NCBI GenBank assembly: GCA_965237625.1
Contig: CBDEGD010000023.1
Span: 124,001 to 188,000 of the forward strand
From: JABDIP01 sp965237625
GTDB taxonomy: Bacteria > Pseudomonadota > Alphaproteobacteria > DSM-16000 > Inquilinaceae
Length of the DNA: 64,000 nt
Direction: 5' to 3'
This document shows, piece after piece, positions 1-8,056 of the stretch. The number at the start of each line of letters is the position of its first letter. Position 1 is the first letter of the stretch. The notes beneath the pieces were generated by a model. It made no database searches, had not been told where the DNA came from, and saw nothing but the letters and a program-made list of their open reading frames with translations. The position numbers and the translations under genes were made by a program.

Positions 1-304
1 GTTCCCGGTTCGGATCGATCAGCAGCCGCGAATAGCCGTGGATCAGCGCCGGCGCATCCAGCAATTCCGACAACCGCTCCGTCACCATCCGACTGCCGAT
101 GTCGTAGGCAATATGCCGTTCCAGCGGCACATCCCCCAAGCCAAGCCGGTTCAACGATTTCGGTATGGCGGCATTGGCATGATCGGCGAGCAGCAGCGCG
201 CGCCCCCGGCCGCCCGGATTCAAATGGGTAAATACGGGCGGATCTTCGGTGCCGATCAGCGGCTCGACCATGGGGTGCAACTCGGCAGCAATGCTCTTCG
301 TCAT
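1..304 (-). CDS. N-formylglutamate amidohydrolase family protein (partial, 5' end only)
   Basis: Only the first 101 codons lie in the window; the gene runs off the left edge. The ATG is at 304 on the reverse strand. The translation carries the family's N-terminal landmarks: an ADHANAAIP segment, HIAYDIGS, and YSRLLIDPNR close to the edge. Family members remove formate from N-formyl-L-glutamate at the end of some histidine degradation pathways, although several paralogues have unknown substrates. It diverges from the DMT permease at 447. A second family member is encoded at 35938. No good ribosome binding site is visible, so the start is moderately certain. Family is clear from sequence; substrate is inference. 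Confidence 0.8.
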   Translation of the reverse strand, partial: MTKSIAAELHPMVEPLIGTEDPPVFTHLNPGGRGRALLLADHANAAIPKSLNRLGLGDVPLERHIAYDIGSRMVTERLSELLDAPALIHGYSRLLIDPNRE

Positions 305-446
305 CAGCGGACTATAGATCAAAATCTCAAGAGTGGAGCCGATTTGTGAGTCCGAATCCGCCTCGTCGGCCGCGCTGCGAGTTTCCGTGTTGGATCGAGA
401 CAATCGCCTGCTATCGGCCATCCGCCGCGCCCGCTATAACCCGGCG

Positions 447-1394
447 ATGACCCATGCTGAAAAATCCTGGCGCACAACCGGCGGCCGGTTTGCGTTCGCC
501 GCTCTGATCGCCGGCGCCTTGGGTATCGCCTTCTCGCCGATCTTCGTGCGTCTATCCGATCTCGGAGCGCCGGTGACGGCTTTCTGGCGCCCGGCGCTGG
601 CGATCCCGGTCCTGCTGATCTGGGTCGCTTTCGACCAGGGCGGCCGGAGCCAGCAGAAGCGGGCGCCTACCCCTAGGGATTACGCGCTGCTGGTGCTGTC
701 AGGGTTCATGTTTGCCGGCGATCTGTTCTGCTGGCACTGGTCGATCCAATTCACATCGATCGCCAATTCCACCCTGTTGGCGAATTTCGCGCCGATCTTC
801 GTCACCCTGGCATCGTGGCTGCTGTTCGGTGAACGCTTTACTCTGCAATTCCTGATCGCCTTGGGACTCGGCATCGCCGGCGCCATCGTGCTGATGGGCG
901 ACAGCCTGACGATCAGCCCCGACAATCTGATCGGCGACGCGATCAGCTTGGTCACCGCCATGTTCTATGGCGGCTACATCATCGTTGTCGGCCGGCTGCG
1001 AGCCCGCTTCTCGACCGCGACTATCATGAGCTGGAGTTCTGTCGTCACCGCAGTGTTCCTGCTGCCCATTGCGCTGCACTATGACGGCCCGCTGTTGGCG
1101 ACGACGCTTTTCGGATGGGGCGTGTTGCTTGGCCTCGGCCTGGTCAGCCATGCCGGCGGCCAGAGCCTGATCGCCTACGCGTTGGCGCATCTCCCGGCCG
1201 CGTTTTCGTCCCTCAGCCTGCTGGTGCAGCCGGTGGCCTCCACAATTCTGGCCTGGATCGTCCTGGGTGAGGCGATCGGCATATGGCAGGGACTGGGCGG
1301 TGCCATTGTGCTCTCGGGCATCCTGCTTGCGCGGCGCGGTTCAGCGGCGGCAACGAAGCCGCCGCCGCCGGAACCCACCGCGCCGATCGGTTGA
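447..1394 (+). CDS. EamA/DMT-family permease
   Basis: A 315-residue inner-membrane transporter of the drug/metabolite superfamily. Two EamA repeats of about five hydrophobic helices each are visible, and each repeat ends with the family's conserved Glu context (LLFGERFT in the first, WIVLGEAIG in the second). The open frame extends upstream to 333, but the extension is polar and arginine-rich. The ATG at 447, shortly before the first helix, is therefore preferred. The substrate cannot be read from sequence; relatives export amino acids, nucleosides or metabolites. The FadR-type regulator gene follows after about 70 bp, with an operator-like site between the two. Confidence 0.85.
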   Translation: MTHAEKSWRTTGGRFAFAALIAGALGIAFSPIFVRLSDLGAPVTAFWRPALAIPVLLIWVAFDQGGRSQQKRAPTPRDYALLVLSGFMFAGDLFCWHWSIQFTSIANSTLLANFAPIFVTLASWLLFGERFTLQFLIALGLGIAGAIVLMGDSLTISPDNLIGDAISLVTAMFYGGYIIVVGRLRARFSTATIMSWSSVVTAVFLLPIALHYDGPLLATTLFGWGVLLGLGLVSHAGGQSLIAYALAHLPAAFSSLSLLVQPVASTILAWIVLGEAIGIWQGLGGAIVLSGILLARRGSAAATKPPPPEPTAPIG

Positions 1395-1424
1395 CGGCTT
1401 GCCGGGGTTGCGGCACGATCCAAG

Positions 1425-1435
1425 TGGTAATACCA
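1425..1435. promoter_or_regulatory. FadR/GntR-type operator (TGGT-N3-ACCA)
   Basis: TGGTAATACCA is a short palindrome with TGGT/ACCA arms and a 3-base spacer, the classical operator form of FadR-subfamily GntR regulators. It lies 30 bp before the proposed start of such a regulator, consistent with autoregulation. The 16-base context CCAAGTGGTAATACCA (1420-1435) recurs exactly at 21288-21303, before the glycolate oxidase operon. Confidence 0.65.
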
Positions 1436-1464
1436 GTAATTCTCCGCCGAACGGGCAACCCGGC

Positions 1465-2211
1465 TTGAACGACATCCCGACACCCCTGGGCAAGAGCGTC
1501 GCCGACCGCGTCGCGGCCGAGTTGATCGACATGATCGCCGGCGGCGATTGGGCACCGGGGCAGCGTCTGCCCGGCGAGCGCGCACTGGCCGAGCAGATGA
1601 ATGTCAGCCGCGTGTCGGTGCGCGCGGCGCTTCAGCGGCTGAAGACCCAAGGATTCGTGGTCGCGGTACAGGGCGGCGGGACCAGCGTGGTGTCGTCAGC
1701 GGCGGCGATGGATGATGCCCTCACGGAACTGGTGCGTTCCAAGCTCGATAACCTGCACGATCTGGCGGAAATCCGCATGGCGCTGGAGACTTGGGCCGCA
1801 CGCCGGGCGGCGGAACGGGCGACGCCCGAACAGATCGCGGAAATCGCCGAACGGCTGGCCGCCATGGAGAGCGCCGGCCCGCGGGATCGCGCCGGGGCCG
1901 ACAAGGCGACCGAGGATGTCCGCTTCCACTTCGCCGTCGGCAAGGCGGCGGGCAGCCCGGTCTACACCCATATCCTCACTGTCATCCGCGACATCCTGAT
2001 GCAGATGCTGGAATTCCACCGCTACAAGCTGTTCACCTCGCCGGAGGACGACCGGGCGGTGATGGATCAGCACCAGGACATCTACGACGCCATCGCCGGG
2101 CATCAGCCCGATGCCGCGGCGGAAGCCATGCGCAGCCATCTGGAATGGGTGCTGGGCCACTATGATGCCGAACGCGGCCGGCGCGGCACGAAGGTGAAAC
2201 GCGCCTCCTGA
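1465..2211 (+). CDS. FadR-subfamily GntR transcriptional regulator
   Basis: A 248-residue regulator. Residues about 5-75 form the GntR winged helix (SVADRVAAELIDMIAGG, then LPGERALAEQMNVSRVSVR). The C-terminal part is an FCD ligand-binding domain with its usual metal-type Asp/His positions (DVRFHFAVGKAAGS, later HQDIYDAI and RSHLEW). The only suitable start is TTG at 1465: the winged helix begins directly after it and no ATG is available upstream in a sensible place. FadR-type FCD proteins usually sense small carboxylates. It sits between a DMT permease and a sugar/sugar-acid operon, and its own operator motif is repeated upstream of glcD, so it may act on both. Effector unknown. Confidence 0.85.
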   Translation: MNDIPTPLGKSVADRVAAELIDMIAGGDWAPGQRLPGERALAEQMNVSRVSVRAALQRLKTQGFVVAVQGGGTSVVSSAAAMDDALTELVRSKLDNLHDLAEIRMALETWAARRAAERATPEQIAEIAERLAAMESAGPRDRAGADKATEDVRFHFAVGKAAGSPVYTHILTVIRDILMQMLEFHRYKLFTSPEDDRAVMDQHQDIYDAIAGHQPDAAAEAMRSHLEWVLGHYDAERGRRGTKVKRAS

Positions 2212-2251
2212 AGGCCTCCGCATCGCGGAAACTCCCCGTTCAGTGGAGGTC

Positions 2252-2274
2252 GAACGGATTGCGCACATCCGTTC
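2252..2274 (+). terminator. Hairpin after the FadR-type regulator
   Basis: GAACGGAT at 2252-2259 pairs perfectly with ATCCGTTC at 2267-2274 across a 7-base loop, 40 bp after the regulator's stop. There is no clear T tract, so termination is only a reasonable guess. Confidence 0.35.
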
Positions 2275-2306
2275 CGCGCGCCTCCTTCGGCGATTTACAC
2301 GCCGCT

Positions 2307-2322
2307 GTTAAAACGTTTAAAC
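2307..2322. promoter_or_regulatory. Palindromic operator candidate before the sugar ABC operon
   Basis: GTTAAAACGTTTAAAC is a near-perfect 16-bp palindrome (one mismatched pair) centred on CG, about 80 bp before the binding-protein gene. The central CG and AT-rich arms resemble LacI-family operators, but no LacI-family regulator is encoded in the window. It lacks the TGGT/ACCA arms expected for the neighbouring FadR-type protein. The regulator is therefore unknown. Confidence 0.4.
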
Positions 2323-2400
2323 TCTTGCCAAGCGCCCATTGAAAAGTCGTTTCGATGAGCGTCAAAAAAGCGACCAAACATTCCTTGGGAGGAATCAATC

Positions 2401-3438
2401 ATGCAATTCAGCACTTCGATGCTGCGCTTGGCCACCTGTGCCGGTGCCGCGGCAGTCGGACTGACCGCCCTTCAGGCAGCGGCGAGCGACACCAAGGTCG
2501 CGCTCGTTCCCGGCGGCCCTCACCCGTATTTCGCCGCCTGGGAACAGGCCGGCAACGATGCCGCCGAGCAATTCGACCTTTCCGGCGCCGATTACCGCGT
2601 TCCGCAGGCCTGGGAGTTGAGCCTGCAGAATGAGCTGATCGAGAGCCTGGTGGCACAGGGCTATAACGGCTTCCTGGTATTCCCCGGCGACGCCGTGGGC
2701 ACCAGCAGCACGCTGAGCGAGCTGTCCGAGTTCGGTATCCAGTCGATCGCGCTTGCCGGTTGCCTGCAGGACCCGAACCCGGCGATCTTCTGCATGGGGA
2801 CGGACGTCTACAACTCGGCCTATCTGGGCACCAAGGAGCTGATCGACGCCATGGGCGGCCAGGGCAGCATCGCCCACTTCACCGGCTTCCTGGTCGACCC
2901 GAATACCCAACTTCGTATCGAGGCGGTCGAAAAGGCGGTGGCGGAAGCCGGCGGTTCGGTCGACATCATCCAGGTGATCGCCGATATCGACGCCCCGGAA
3001 CCGGCCGACGAGAAGATCAACGCCTTTCTCGCGGCCCAGGGCGATCAGGTGGACGGCATCGTGACCACGGCCTGGGTGCCGGCGGTAGTGGCCGCAACAT
3101 CGCTGCGCAATCTCGGCGACCAGCGCATCAAGATGGTCGGCATCGATCATGACCAGGTGGTGCTGGACGCCATCGGCGACGGCTTCGTCCACGGCACCAT
3201 GCTGCAGAACCCCTACGGCCAGGGTTACATCGGCTCCTTCGTCATCGACAAGCTGCGCCAGGGCTGCACGGTAAAGGCCGACGCGCCGTTCGAGCAGACG
3301 GCGCAGACCGCGAAGTTCATCGACAGCGGCACCGCCTTCGTCGATGCCAGCGATGTGGCCAATTACCAGGACGCCATGGTGCGGGTGACCAACGAGATCA
3401 TGGCCACCTTCGAGGACACCTACCTTTCCTGCCCGTAG
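2401..3438 (+). CDS. Sugar ABC transporter periplasmic substrate-binding protein (RbsB-like)
   Basis: A 345-residue exported binding protein. Residues 1 to about 28 form a Sec signal peptide ending in an Ala-rich cleavage region (LQAAASD). The mature part has the type I periplasmic fold of Peripla_BP_4 proteins, including VPGGPHPYFAAWEQAG near the N-terminus and VGIDHDQ late in the chain. A strong ribosome binding site (GGGAGGA) precedes the ATG. It is the first gene of an importer operon continuing with two permeases and an ATPase, but a 211-bp gap with a strong hairpin separates it from the permeases. That layout commonly keeps the binding protein in excess. Downstream enzymes suggest a 6-deoxyhexose or related sugar; this is inference. 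Confidence 0.88.
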   Translation: MQFSTSMLRLATCAGAAAVGLTALQAAASDTKVALVPGGPHPYFAAWEQAGNDAAEQFDLSGADYRVPQAWELSLQNELIESLVAQGYNGFLVFPGDAVGTSSTLSELSEFGIQSIALAGCLQDPNPAIFCMGTDVYNSAYLGTKELIDAMGGQGSIAHFTGFLVDPNTQLRIEAVEKAVAEAGGSVDIIQVIADIDAPEPADEKINAFLAAQGDQVDGIVTTAWVPAVVAATSLRNLGDQRIKMVGIDHDQVVLDAIGDGFVHGTMLQNPYGQGYIGSFVIDKLRQGCTVKADAPFEQTAQTAKFIDSGTAFVDASDVANYQDAMVRVTNEIMATFEDTYLSCP

Positions 3439-3515
3439 CCGGAAATTGGCGCTGTGCCCGGCAACCTTGCGCGTGACTTGCAAGGCTGCCGGCCAGGACC
3501 GAACGCCTGTGCCAT

Positions 3516-3558
3516 CCCCCTCACCCTCCCACGGCTTCGCCGTGGGAGGGTGAGGGGG
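3516..3558 (+). repeat. REP-like hairpin, 20-bp perfect stem
   Basis: A perfect 20-bp inverted repeat with a TTC loop sits between the binding-protein gene and the first permease. Arms run 3516-3535 and 3539-3558 and are rich in CCCTCACCCTCCC. Variants occur at 9526-9568 and 13572-13620, so it is a dispersed repeat family. Here it probably also attenuates or stabilises transcript between binding protein and permeases. Confidence 0.8.
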
Positions 3559-3649
3559 TAGCAGCGGCCCGTTCACCTTGCGCTTCAGGTCCCGGTTACG
3601 ACAGGGTATTTGAGATCGCTTCGGATCAGCAGCATTTGCCAGTGAAGCC

Positions 3650-4657
3650 ATGACCGATACCACGATGCCGCGAAACGGCCCCAGCCTGCGCTGGCTGGCC
3701 AGCAGCCAGTTTGGGCTGGCCATGGTGATCGCGGTTTTCGTCCTGATCTTCTGGTTCGCTACCGCAGGCTTCGGGTCCCGGTTCAATCTATATGCCCTGG
3801 GCAGGGTCGTCGCCATCGACGTGGTCATCGGCTGTTCGATGATGGTGGTGCTGGCGACCGGCGGCATGAATTTGGCGGTGGGATCGATCGCGGTGTCTTC
3901 GGTGATGATTGGCGGCTGGCTGATGCAGCAGATCGGACTGCCCGTCATTCCGTCGGTGATCATCGCGCTCGCCTTCGGATCGGCGCTGGGCTGGGTGAAC
4001 GGCATCACGGTGGTGAAGACCGGCGTGAACAGCTTCATCATCACCCTGGCGACCATGAGCCTGTTCTTCGGCGCGATGATCGTGCTGACCGAAGCCGAGG
4101 CGTTCAACGGCTTGCCCAAAAGCTTCACCGATATCGGCAAGCTGAAGGTATTCGGCTTGGTATCGGTTCTGGTGTTTGTGGCGCTGGCGGTCTGCGCCGC
4201 CTTACATACCCTGTTCCGCTATACCGCCATTGGCCGACAGATCCTGGCTGCCGGCGCCAACGCCAAGGCCGCCGCCCTGTCCGGCGTGCCGGTCGAACGG
4301 GCGATCGTGATCGCTCATATGCTGTCCGGCGGTCTGGCGACCCTGGCCGGTTTGATGCTGACCATGAGGAACGGGGCCGCGCTGCCGTCCATGACCGGGC
4401 ATATCGGCATGGACTGGCTGCTGCCGGCCTTTCTGGCGCCAGTGCTCGGCGGCACCCTATTGAGCGGCGGCGGCGTTTCGGTTATCGGCACGCTGCTCGG
4501 CGCACTTCTGGTCGGGGTGCTCAAGAATGGGCTGTTGCTGCTTCAGGTCGGCGATTTCTGGATCCAGCTGTTCCTTGGATTGATCCTGCTGGCGGCCGTC
4601 GTGCTGGACCGGGGGCGCAGTGTGTACGCCGAACGCCGGCGCGTCATGCGGCCATGA
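3650..4657 (+). CDS. Sugar ABC transporter permease (RbsC-like), first of two
   Basis: A 335-residue inner-membrane permease of the BPD_transp_2 family, with about eight to ten hydrophobic helices. The family signature after helix 2 is visible as ATGGMNLAVGSIAVSS. It is the partner of the second permease, which overlaps it by 4 bp (ATGA at 4654), so the two are translationally coupled and probably form a heterodimer. The ATG at 3650 is followed by a short cytoplasmic N-terminus before the first helix. Substrate specificity is set by the binding protein at 2401. Confidence 0.88.
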   Translation: MTDTTMPRNGPSLRWLASSQFGLAMVIAVFVLIFWFATAGFGSRFNLYALGRVVAIDVVIGCSMMVVLATGGMNLAVGSIAVSSVMIGGWLMQQIGLPVIPSVIIALAFGSALGWVNGITVVKTGVNSFIITLATMSLFFGAMIVLTEAEAFNGLPKSFTDIGKLKVFGLVSVLVFVALAVCAALHTLFRYTAIGRQILAAGANAKAAALSGVPVERAIVIAHMLSGGLATLAGLMLTMRNGAALPSMTGHIGMDWLLPAFLAPVLGGTLLSGGGVSVIGTLLGALLVGVLKNGLLLLQVGDFWIQLFLGLILLAAVVLDRGRSVYAERRRVMRP

Positions 4658-5634
4658 CCGGGAGCATACAACGGCTGTTGCGCTCGGACTGGGCGGGACT
4701 GGCCATCGTCGTTGTGCTCGGCATGGTCATCATGGGCACGACCCGGCCCGCTTTCACCGGCTCGTTCAACCTGTATGTGCTGCTGATCTCCTTTTCGCTG
4801 TGGTCGGTGATCGCCCTGGCGCAGATGGCGACGCTGGCGGTTGGACAGATGAATCTGGCGGTCGGCGCCATTGGCGGGCTGGTGGCGATCTCCTTCGGCG
4901 GCATGATGGAAGTCTGGGGTCTTCCGATACCGCTTGCCGCCCTGATCGGGCTGGGCATGGGAATGCTCTGCGGCCTGATCAACGGCGCTCTGACCGTAGG
5001 CACCGGGATCAACGGCTTCATCATCACCCTGGCCATGCTCTCGGCCTATAAGGGCATCAATCTCGGGATTACCGAGGCGCAGCCGTTCTATGGCATTCCG
5101 GATAGCGTGAAGGCCTTCGGCAATGCGCGGCTGGGACCGATCCCACTTCTCGTCATTGCGCCCATCGTGGTGGCGGCGCCCATATGGCTGCTGATGGCGC
5201 GGGGCGTGCTCGGCCGCCAGATGCTCGCGGTCGGCGGCAATCCGCATGCCGCGGCTTTGTCCGGCATCTCGCCGGGACGGACGATCATCGCCGCCCATGT
5301 GCTCTCGGGCGGGTTGGGCGCCATTGCCGGCATGCTGGCGGTGGCCCGGCTGCAGATCGCGCAGCCCTCCATCGGCGACGATTGGCTGATCCTGTCCTTC
5401 GCGGCGCCGATCATCGGCGGCGCGGTGCTGACCGGCGGTCATGTCTCGGTCATTGGCACCCTGCTGGGCGTCGCCATGATCACTTTGATCAACAACGCCC
5501 TGGTGCTGTGGCAGATCGATCCTTACTGGGTGCAATTGCTGCTGGGCGCGCTGATCCTGGGCGCGGTGTTCCTCAACCGATATCGCGAGGTCCGGGCGGA
5601 ACGACAGGCTGTGCCGGTGGCCGGCCATGGTTGA
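4654..5634 (+). CDS. Sugar ABC transporter permease (RbsC-like), second of two
   Basis: A 326-residue paralogue of the preceding permease with the same architecture. It shows the same signature region (VGQMNLAVGAIGGLV) and a matching C-terminal GGAVLTGGHVSVIGTLLG segment. It overlaps the first permease by 4 bp and the ATPase gene by 8 bp, a compact operon arrangement. Two different permeases imply a heterodimeric channel, whereas RbsC is a homodimer. Confidence 0.88.
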   Translation: MTGSIQRLLRSDWAGLAIVVVLGMVIMGTTRPAFTGSFNLYVLLISFSLWSVIALAQMATLAVGQMNLAVGAIGGLVAISFGGMMEVWGLPIPLAALIGLGMGMLCGLINGALTVGTGINGFIITLAMLSAYKGINLGITEAQPFYGIPDSVKAFGNARLGPIPLLVIAPIVVAAPIWLLMARGVLGRQMLAVGGNPHAAALSGISPGRTIIAAHVLSGGLGAIAGMLAVARLQIAQPSIGDDWLILSFAAPIIGGAVLTGGHVSVIGTLLGVAMITLINNALVLWQIDPYWVQLLLGALILGAVFLNRYREVRAERQAVPVAGHG

Positions 5635-7189
5635 TTCAATTCTGGACATCAGCGGCGTCAGCAAGGCCTTTCCCGGCGTTCAGGCCCTGGATCGCGTCTT
5701 CATGGATCTGCGGCCGGGCGAGATTCACGCGCTGATCGGAGAAAACGGCGCCGGCAAATCGACCCTGATCAAGATCATCACCGGGGTTGCGCGGCCGGAT
5801 GCCGGCGATATCCGCTTGAACGGCGAGCTCACCCACTTCGCCACCCCGCGCGATGCGATGGCCGCCGGCATCGGCGCCGTTCATCAGGAACGCAATTTGA
5901 TCTCCCGATTCACGGTGGGCGAAAACATCATGCTGGAGCGGCCGCCGGCGCGGATGGGGCTGGTGGATTTCGACCAGGTCTTTGTGGAGGCGCGGCGATG
6001 GCTCGATCTGCTCGACCTGCCGATCGATCCGCACGCCCCGGTCAGCGCGCTCAGCGTCGCCCAGATGCAGATCGTCGAGATCGCCAAGGCGCTGTCCCTG
6101 CAATCGAAGATCCTGCTGATGGACGAGCCAACGGCGTCTATCACCGCCCATGAGACCGAAATCCTCTTCGCCCTGCTGCGGCGGCTACGCGATGACGGCG
6201 TCACCATCGTCTTCGTCAGCCACAAGCTGGAAGAAGTGATGGCCTTGTGCGAGCGCGTGACCGTGCTGCGCGACGGCAAGAACGCCTGCCCGCCGACGCC
6301 GCTCGCGGACCTTTCGCGCGGCGATCTGGTCAGGCTGATGATCGGCCGTGACGAGCAGATCGCGGTGCTGGGCGACAAGCCGGTCGATGCCGGCACACCG
6401 GCGCTTCAGCTTACCGGCGTGTCGACCGGACTCGGACATGACGGTATCGATCTCAGTGTGCAGAAGGGCGAAATCGTCGGCCTCTACGGCCTGGTCGGAT
6501 CCGGGCGGACCGAACTGGCAAAGGCCATCATCGGCGCCGAGCCGGTGACCGGAGGCACGGTCTCGGTGAAGGGGACGCCTGCGTCGATCGCCAATGCCAC
6601 CCACGCCTTGCAACGCCACCGCATCGGCTATGTCAGCGAGGATCGTAAGCAGGAAGGCCTCATCCTGATCCATTCCGTCGCGCGCAATATCGGCGTCACG
6701 ATCTGGACCCGGCTGGCCGGGATACTCGGGCTGCTGACCGACCGCCGGGAACGGGATGCGGTGGCGCCCTTCGTCACGAAGCTCGACATCCGCACGCCAT
6801 CGGTCGAGCAGATCACCGGCAATCTTTCCGGCGGCAACCAGCAGAAGGTCAGCGTCGCCAAATGGCTGGCGGCGGAGGTCGAAACCCTGATCGTCGACGA
6901 GCCGACCGTCGGCGTCGATATCCGCACAAAGGCCTATCTGCATGAGTTGATCTGGAAACTGGCCGCCGACGGCACCGCCGTGCTGCTGATCTCCAGCGAC
7001 ATGCCGGAGATGATCGAGATGGCGGACCGGATCCTCGTCATGAGCGATTTCCGCATCGTCGGAGAACTCGACAACAGCCGCGACTACGACACCATGAGCC
7101 ACCGGATCATGGCTATCATCCACAGCGAGGAACCGGACGCCGAAGCGCCCATACCCGACACTACCGCCAAGGTGGAGGCCGTATCATGA
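5627..7189 (+). CDS. Sugar ABC transporter ATP-binding protein (RbsA/MglA-like, two nucleotide-binding domains)
   Basis: A 520-residue cytoplasmic ATPase made of two fused ABC domains. The first has a normal Walker A (GENGAGKST), a degenerate signature (LSVAQMQ) and Walker B (ILLMDEPT). The second has the atypical Walker A of this family (GLVGSGRTE), a full LSGGNQQK signature and LIVDEPT. This asymmetry is usual for RbsA/MglA proteins. The gene overlaps the upstream permease by 8 bp and the downstream amidohydrolase by 4 bp, so transport and catabolism are one transcriptional unit. Confidence 0.9.
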   Translation: MVDSILDISGVSKAFPGVQALDRVFMDLRPGEIHALIGENGAGKSTLIKIITGVARPDAGDIRLNGELTHFATPRDAMAAGIGAVHQERNLISRFTVGENIMLERPPARMGLVDFDQVFVEARRWLDLLDLPIDPHAPVSALSVAQMQIVEIAKALSLQSKILLMDEPTASITAHETEILFALLRRLRDDGVTIVFVSHKLEEVMALCERVTVLRDGKNACPPTPLADLSRGDLVRLMIGRDEQIAVLGDKPVDAGTPALQLTGVSTGLGHDGIDLSVQKGEIVGLYGLVGSGRTELAKAIIGAEPVTGGTVSVKGTPASIANATHALQRHRIGYVSEDRKQEGLILIHSVARNIGVTIWTRLAGILGLLTDRRERDAVAPFVTKLDIRTPSVEQITGNLSGGNQQKVSVAKWLAAEVETLIVDEPTVGVDIRTKAYLHELIWKLAADGTAVLLISSDMPEMIEMADRILVMSDFRIVGELDNSRDYDTMSHRIMAIIHSEEPDAEAPIPDTTAKVEAVS

Positions 7190-8043
7190 GCCAGAACGTC
7201 ACCGTCGATTCGCACCATCATTTCTGGGACCCGGCGACCGCCGAATACCCCTGGATGACCGAGGAACTGGCCTCGATCCGCCGGCGCTTCGACCCGTCGG
7301 ATATGCGGCCATTGCTGCAGGCTAGCGGCATCGACAAGACGGTGCTGGTGCAAACCCGCTCCAGCTTCGAGGAGACGATCGAGTTCATGGAGACCGCCGC
7401 CGCCACTGATTTCGTGGCTGGTGTGGTCGGCTGGCTGGATCTGACAAAGCCGGATGTTGCCGACGATCTGGCGATGCTGAAAGCGCGGCACGACGGCAAA
7501 TACCTGGTCGGCATCCGCCATCAGGTCCATGACGAACCCGACGCCGACTGGTTCACCCGGCCAGAGGTGCAGCGCGGCGTCGCCGCGGTGGGCGCCGCCG
7601 GGCTGGTCTACGATCTGCTGCCGCGCACCCGCGAATTGTCGGCCTGCCTTACGACCGCCCGTGCCTTGCCCGATGTGCGGTTTGTCATTGATCACATCGC
7701 CAAGCCGCCGATCGCGACCGGTGAGATCGATGACTGGGCAGCCGCCATGACCCCCTTCGCCGATTTGCCCAATGTCTGGTGCAAGCTGTCCGGCATGGTG
7801 ACCGAGGCCGATTGGCAGAGCTGGACCCCCGCCGATCTGAAACCCTATGCCGACAGGGTGATGGGCTGGTTCGGCGAAGACCGGGTGCTGTTCGGCTCGG
7901 ACTGGCCGGTCAGCCTGCTCGCCGCGCCATACGACCGGGTGAAGAGTGCCCTGGACGAAGTACTGGGCCCAATATCGGCAGAAACACGGGCCAAGATCTT
8001 CGGCGCCAACGCCGTCGAGGTCTACCGCCTGCCGCTAGACTGA
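7186..8043 (+). CDS. Amidohydrolase-family lactonase (L-fuconolactonase/L-rhamnonolactonase-like)
   Basis: A 285-residue metal-dependent hydrolase. The HxH metal motif sits at the N-terminus (DSHHHFWDP), and the late catalytic Asp is in LFGSDWPV, as in the amidohydrolase_2 family that includes L-fuconolactonase, L-rhamnonolactonase and 2-pyrone-4,6-dicarboxylate lactonase. In this operon, with an MR-type dehydratase and a deoxyhexose mutarotase, ring opening of a sugar lactone is the best reading. It overlaps the transporter ATPase by 4 bp. No sugar dehydrogenase to make the lactone is encoded in the operon. Confidence 0.78.
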   Translation: MSQNVTVDSHHHFWDPATAEYPWMTEELASIRRRFDPSDMRPLLQASGIDKTVLVQTRSSFEETIEFMETAAATDFVAGVVGWLDLTKPDVADDLAMLKARHDGKYLVGIRHQVHDEPDADWFTRPEVQRGVAAVGAAGLVYDLLPRTRELSACLTTARALPDVRFVIDHIAKPPIATGEIDDWAAAMTPFADLPNVWCKLSGMVTEADWQSWTPADLKPYADRVMGWFGEDRVLFGSDWPVSLLAAPYDRVKSALDEVLGPISAETRAKIFGANAVEVYRLPLD

Positions 8044-8056
8044 ACGGAGACCGGCC

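Noticed and set aside
2395..4140. 581-codon reverse open frame across the binding-protein and permease genes
   Set aside because: Antisense shadow; the forward genes have a signal peptide, ribosome binding site and family motifs.
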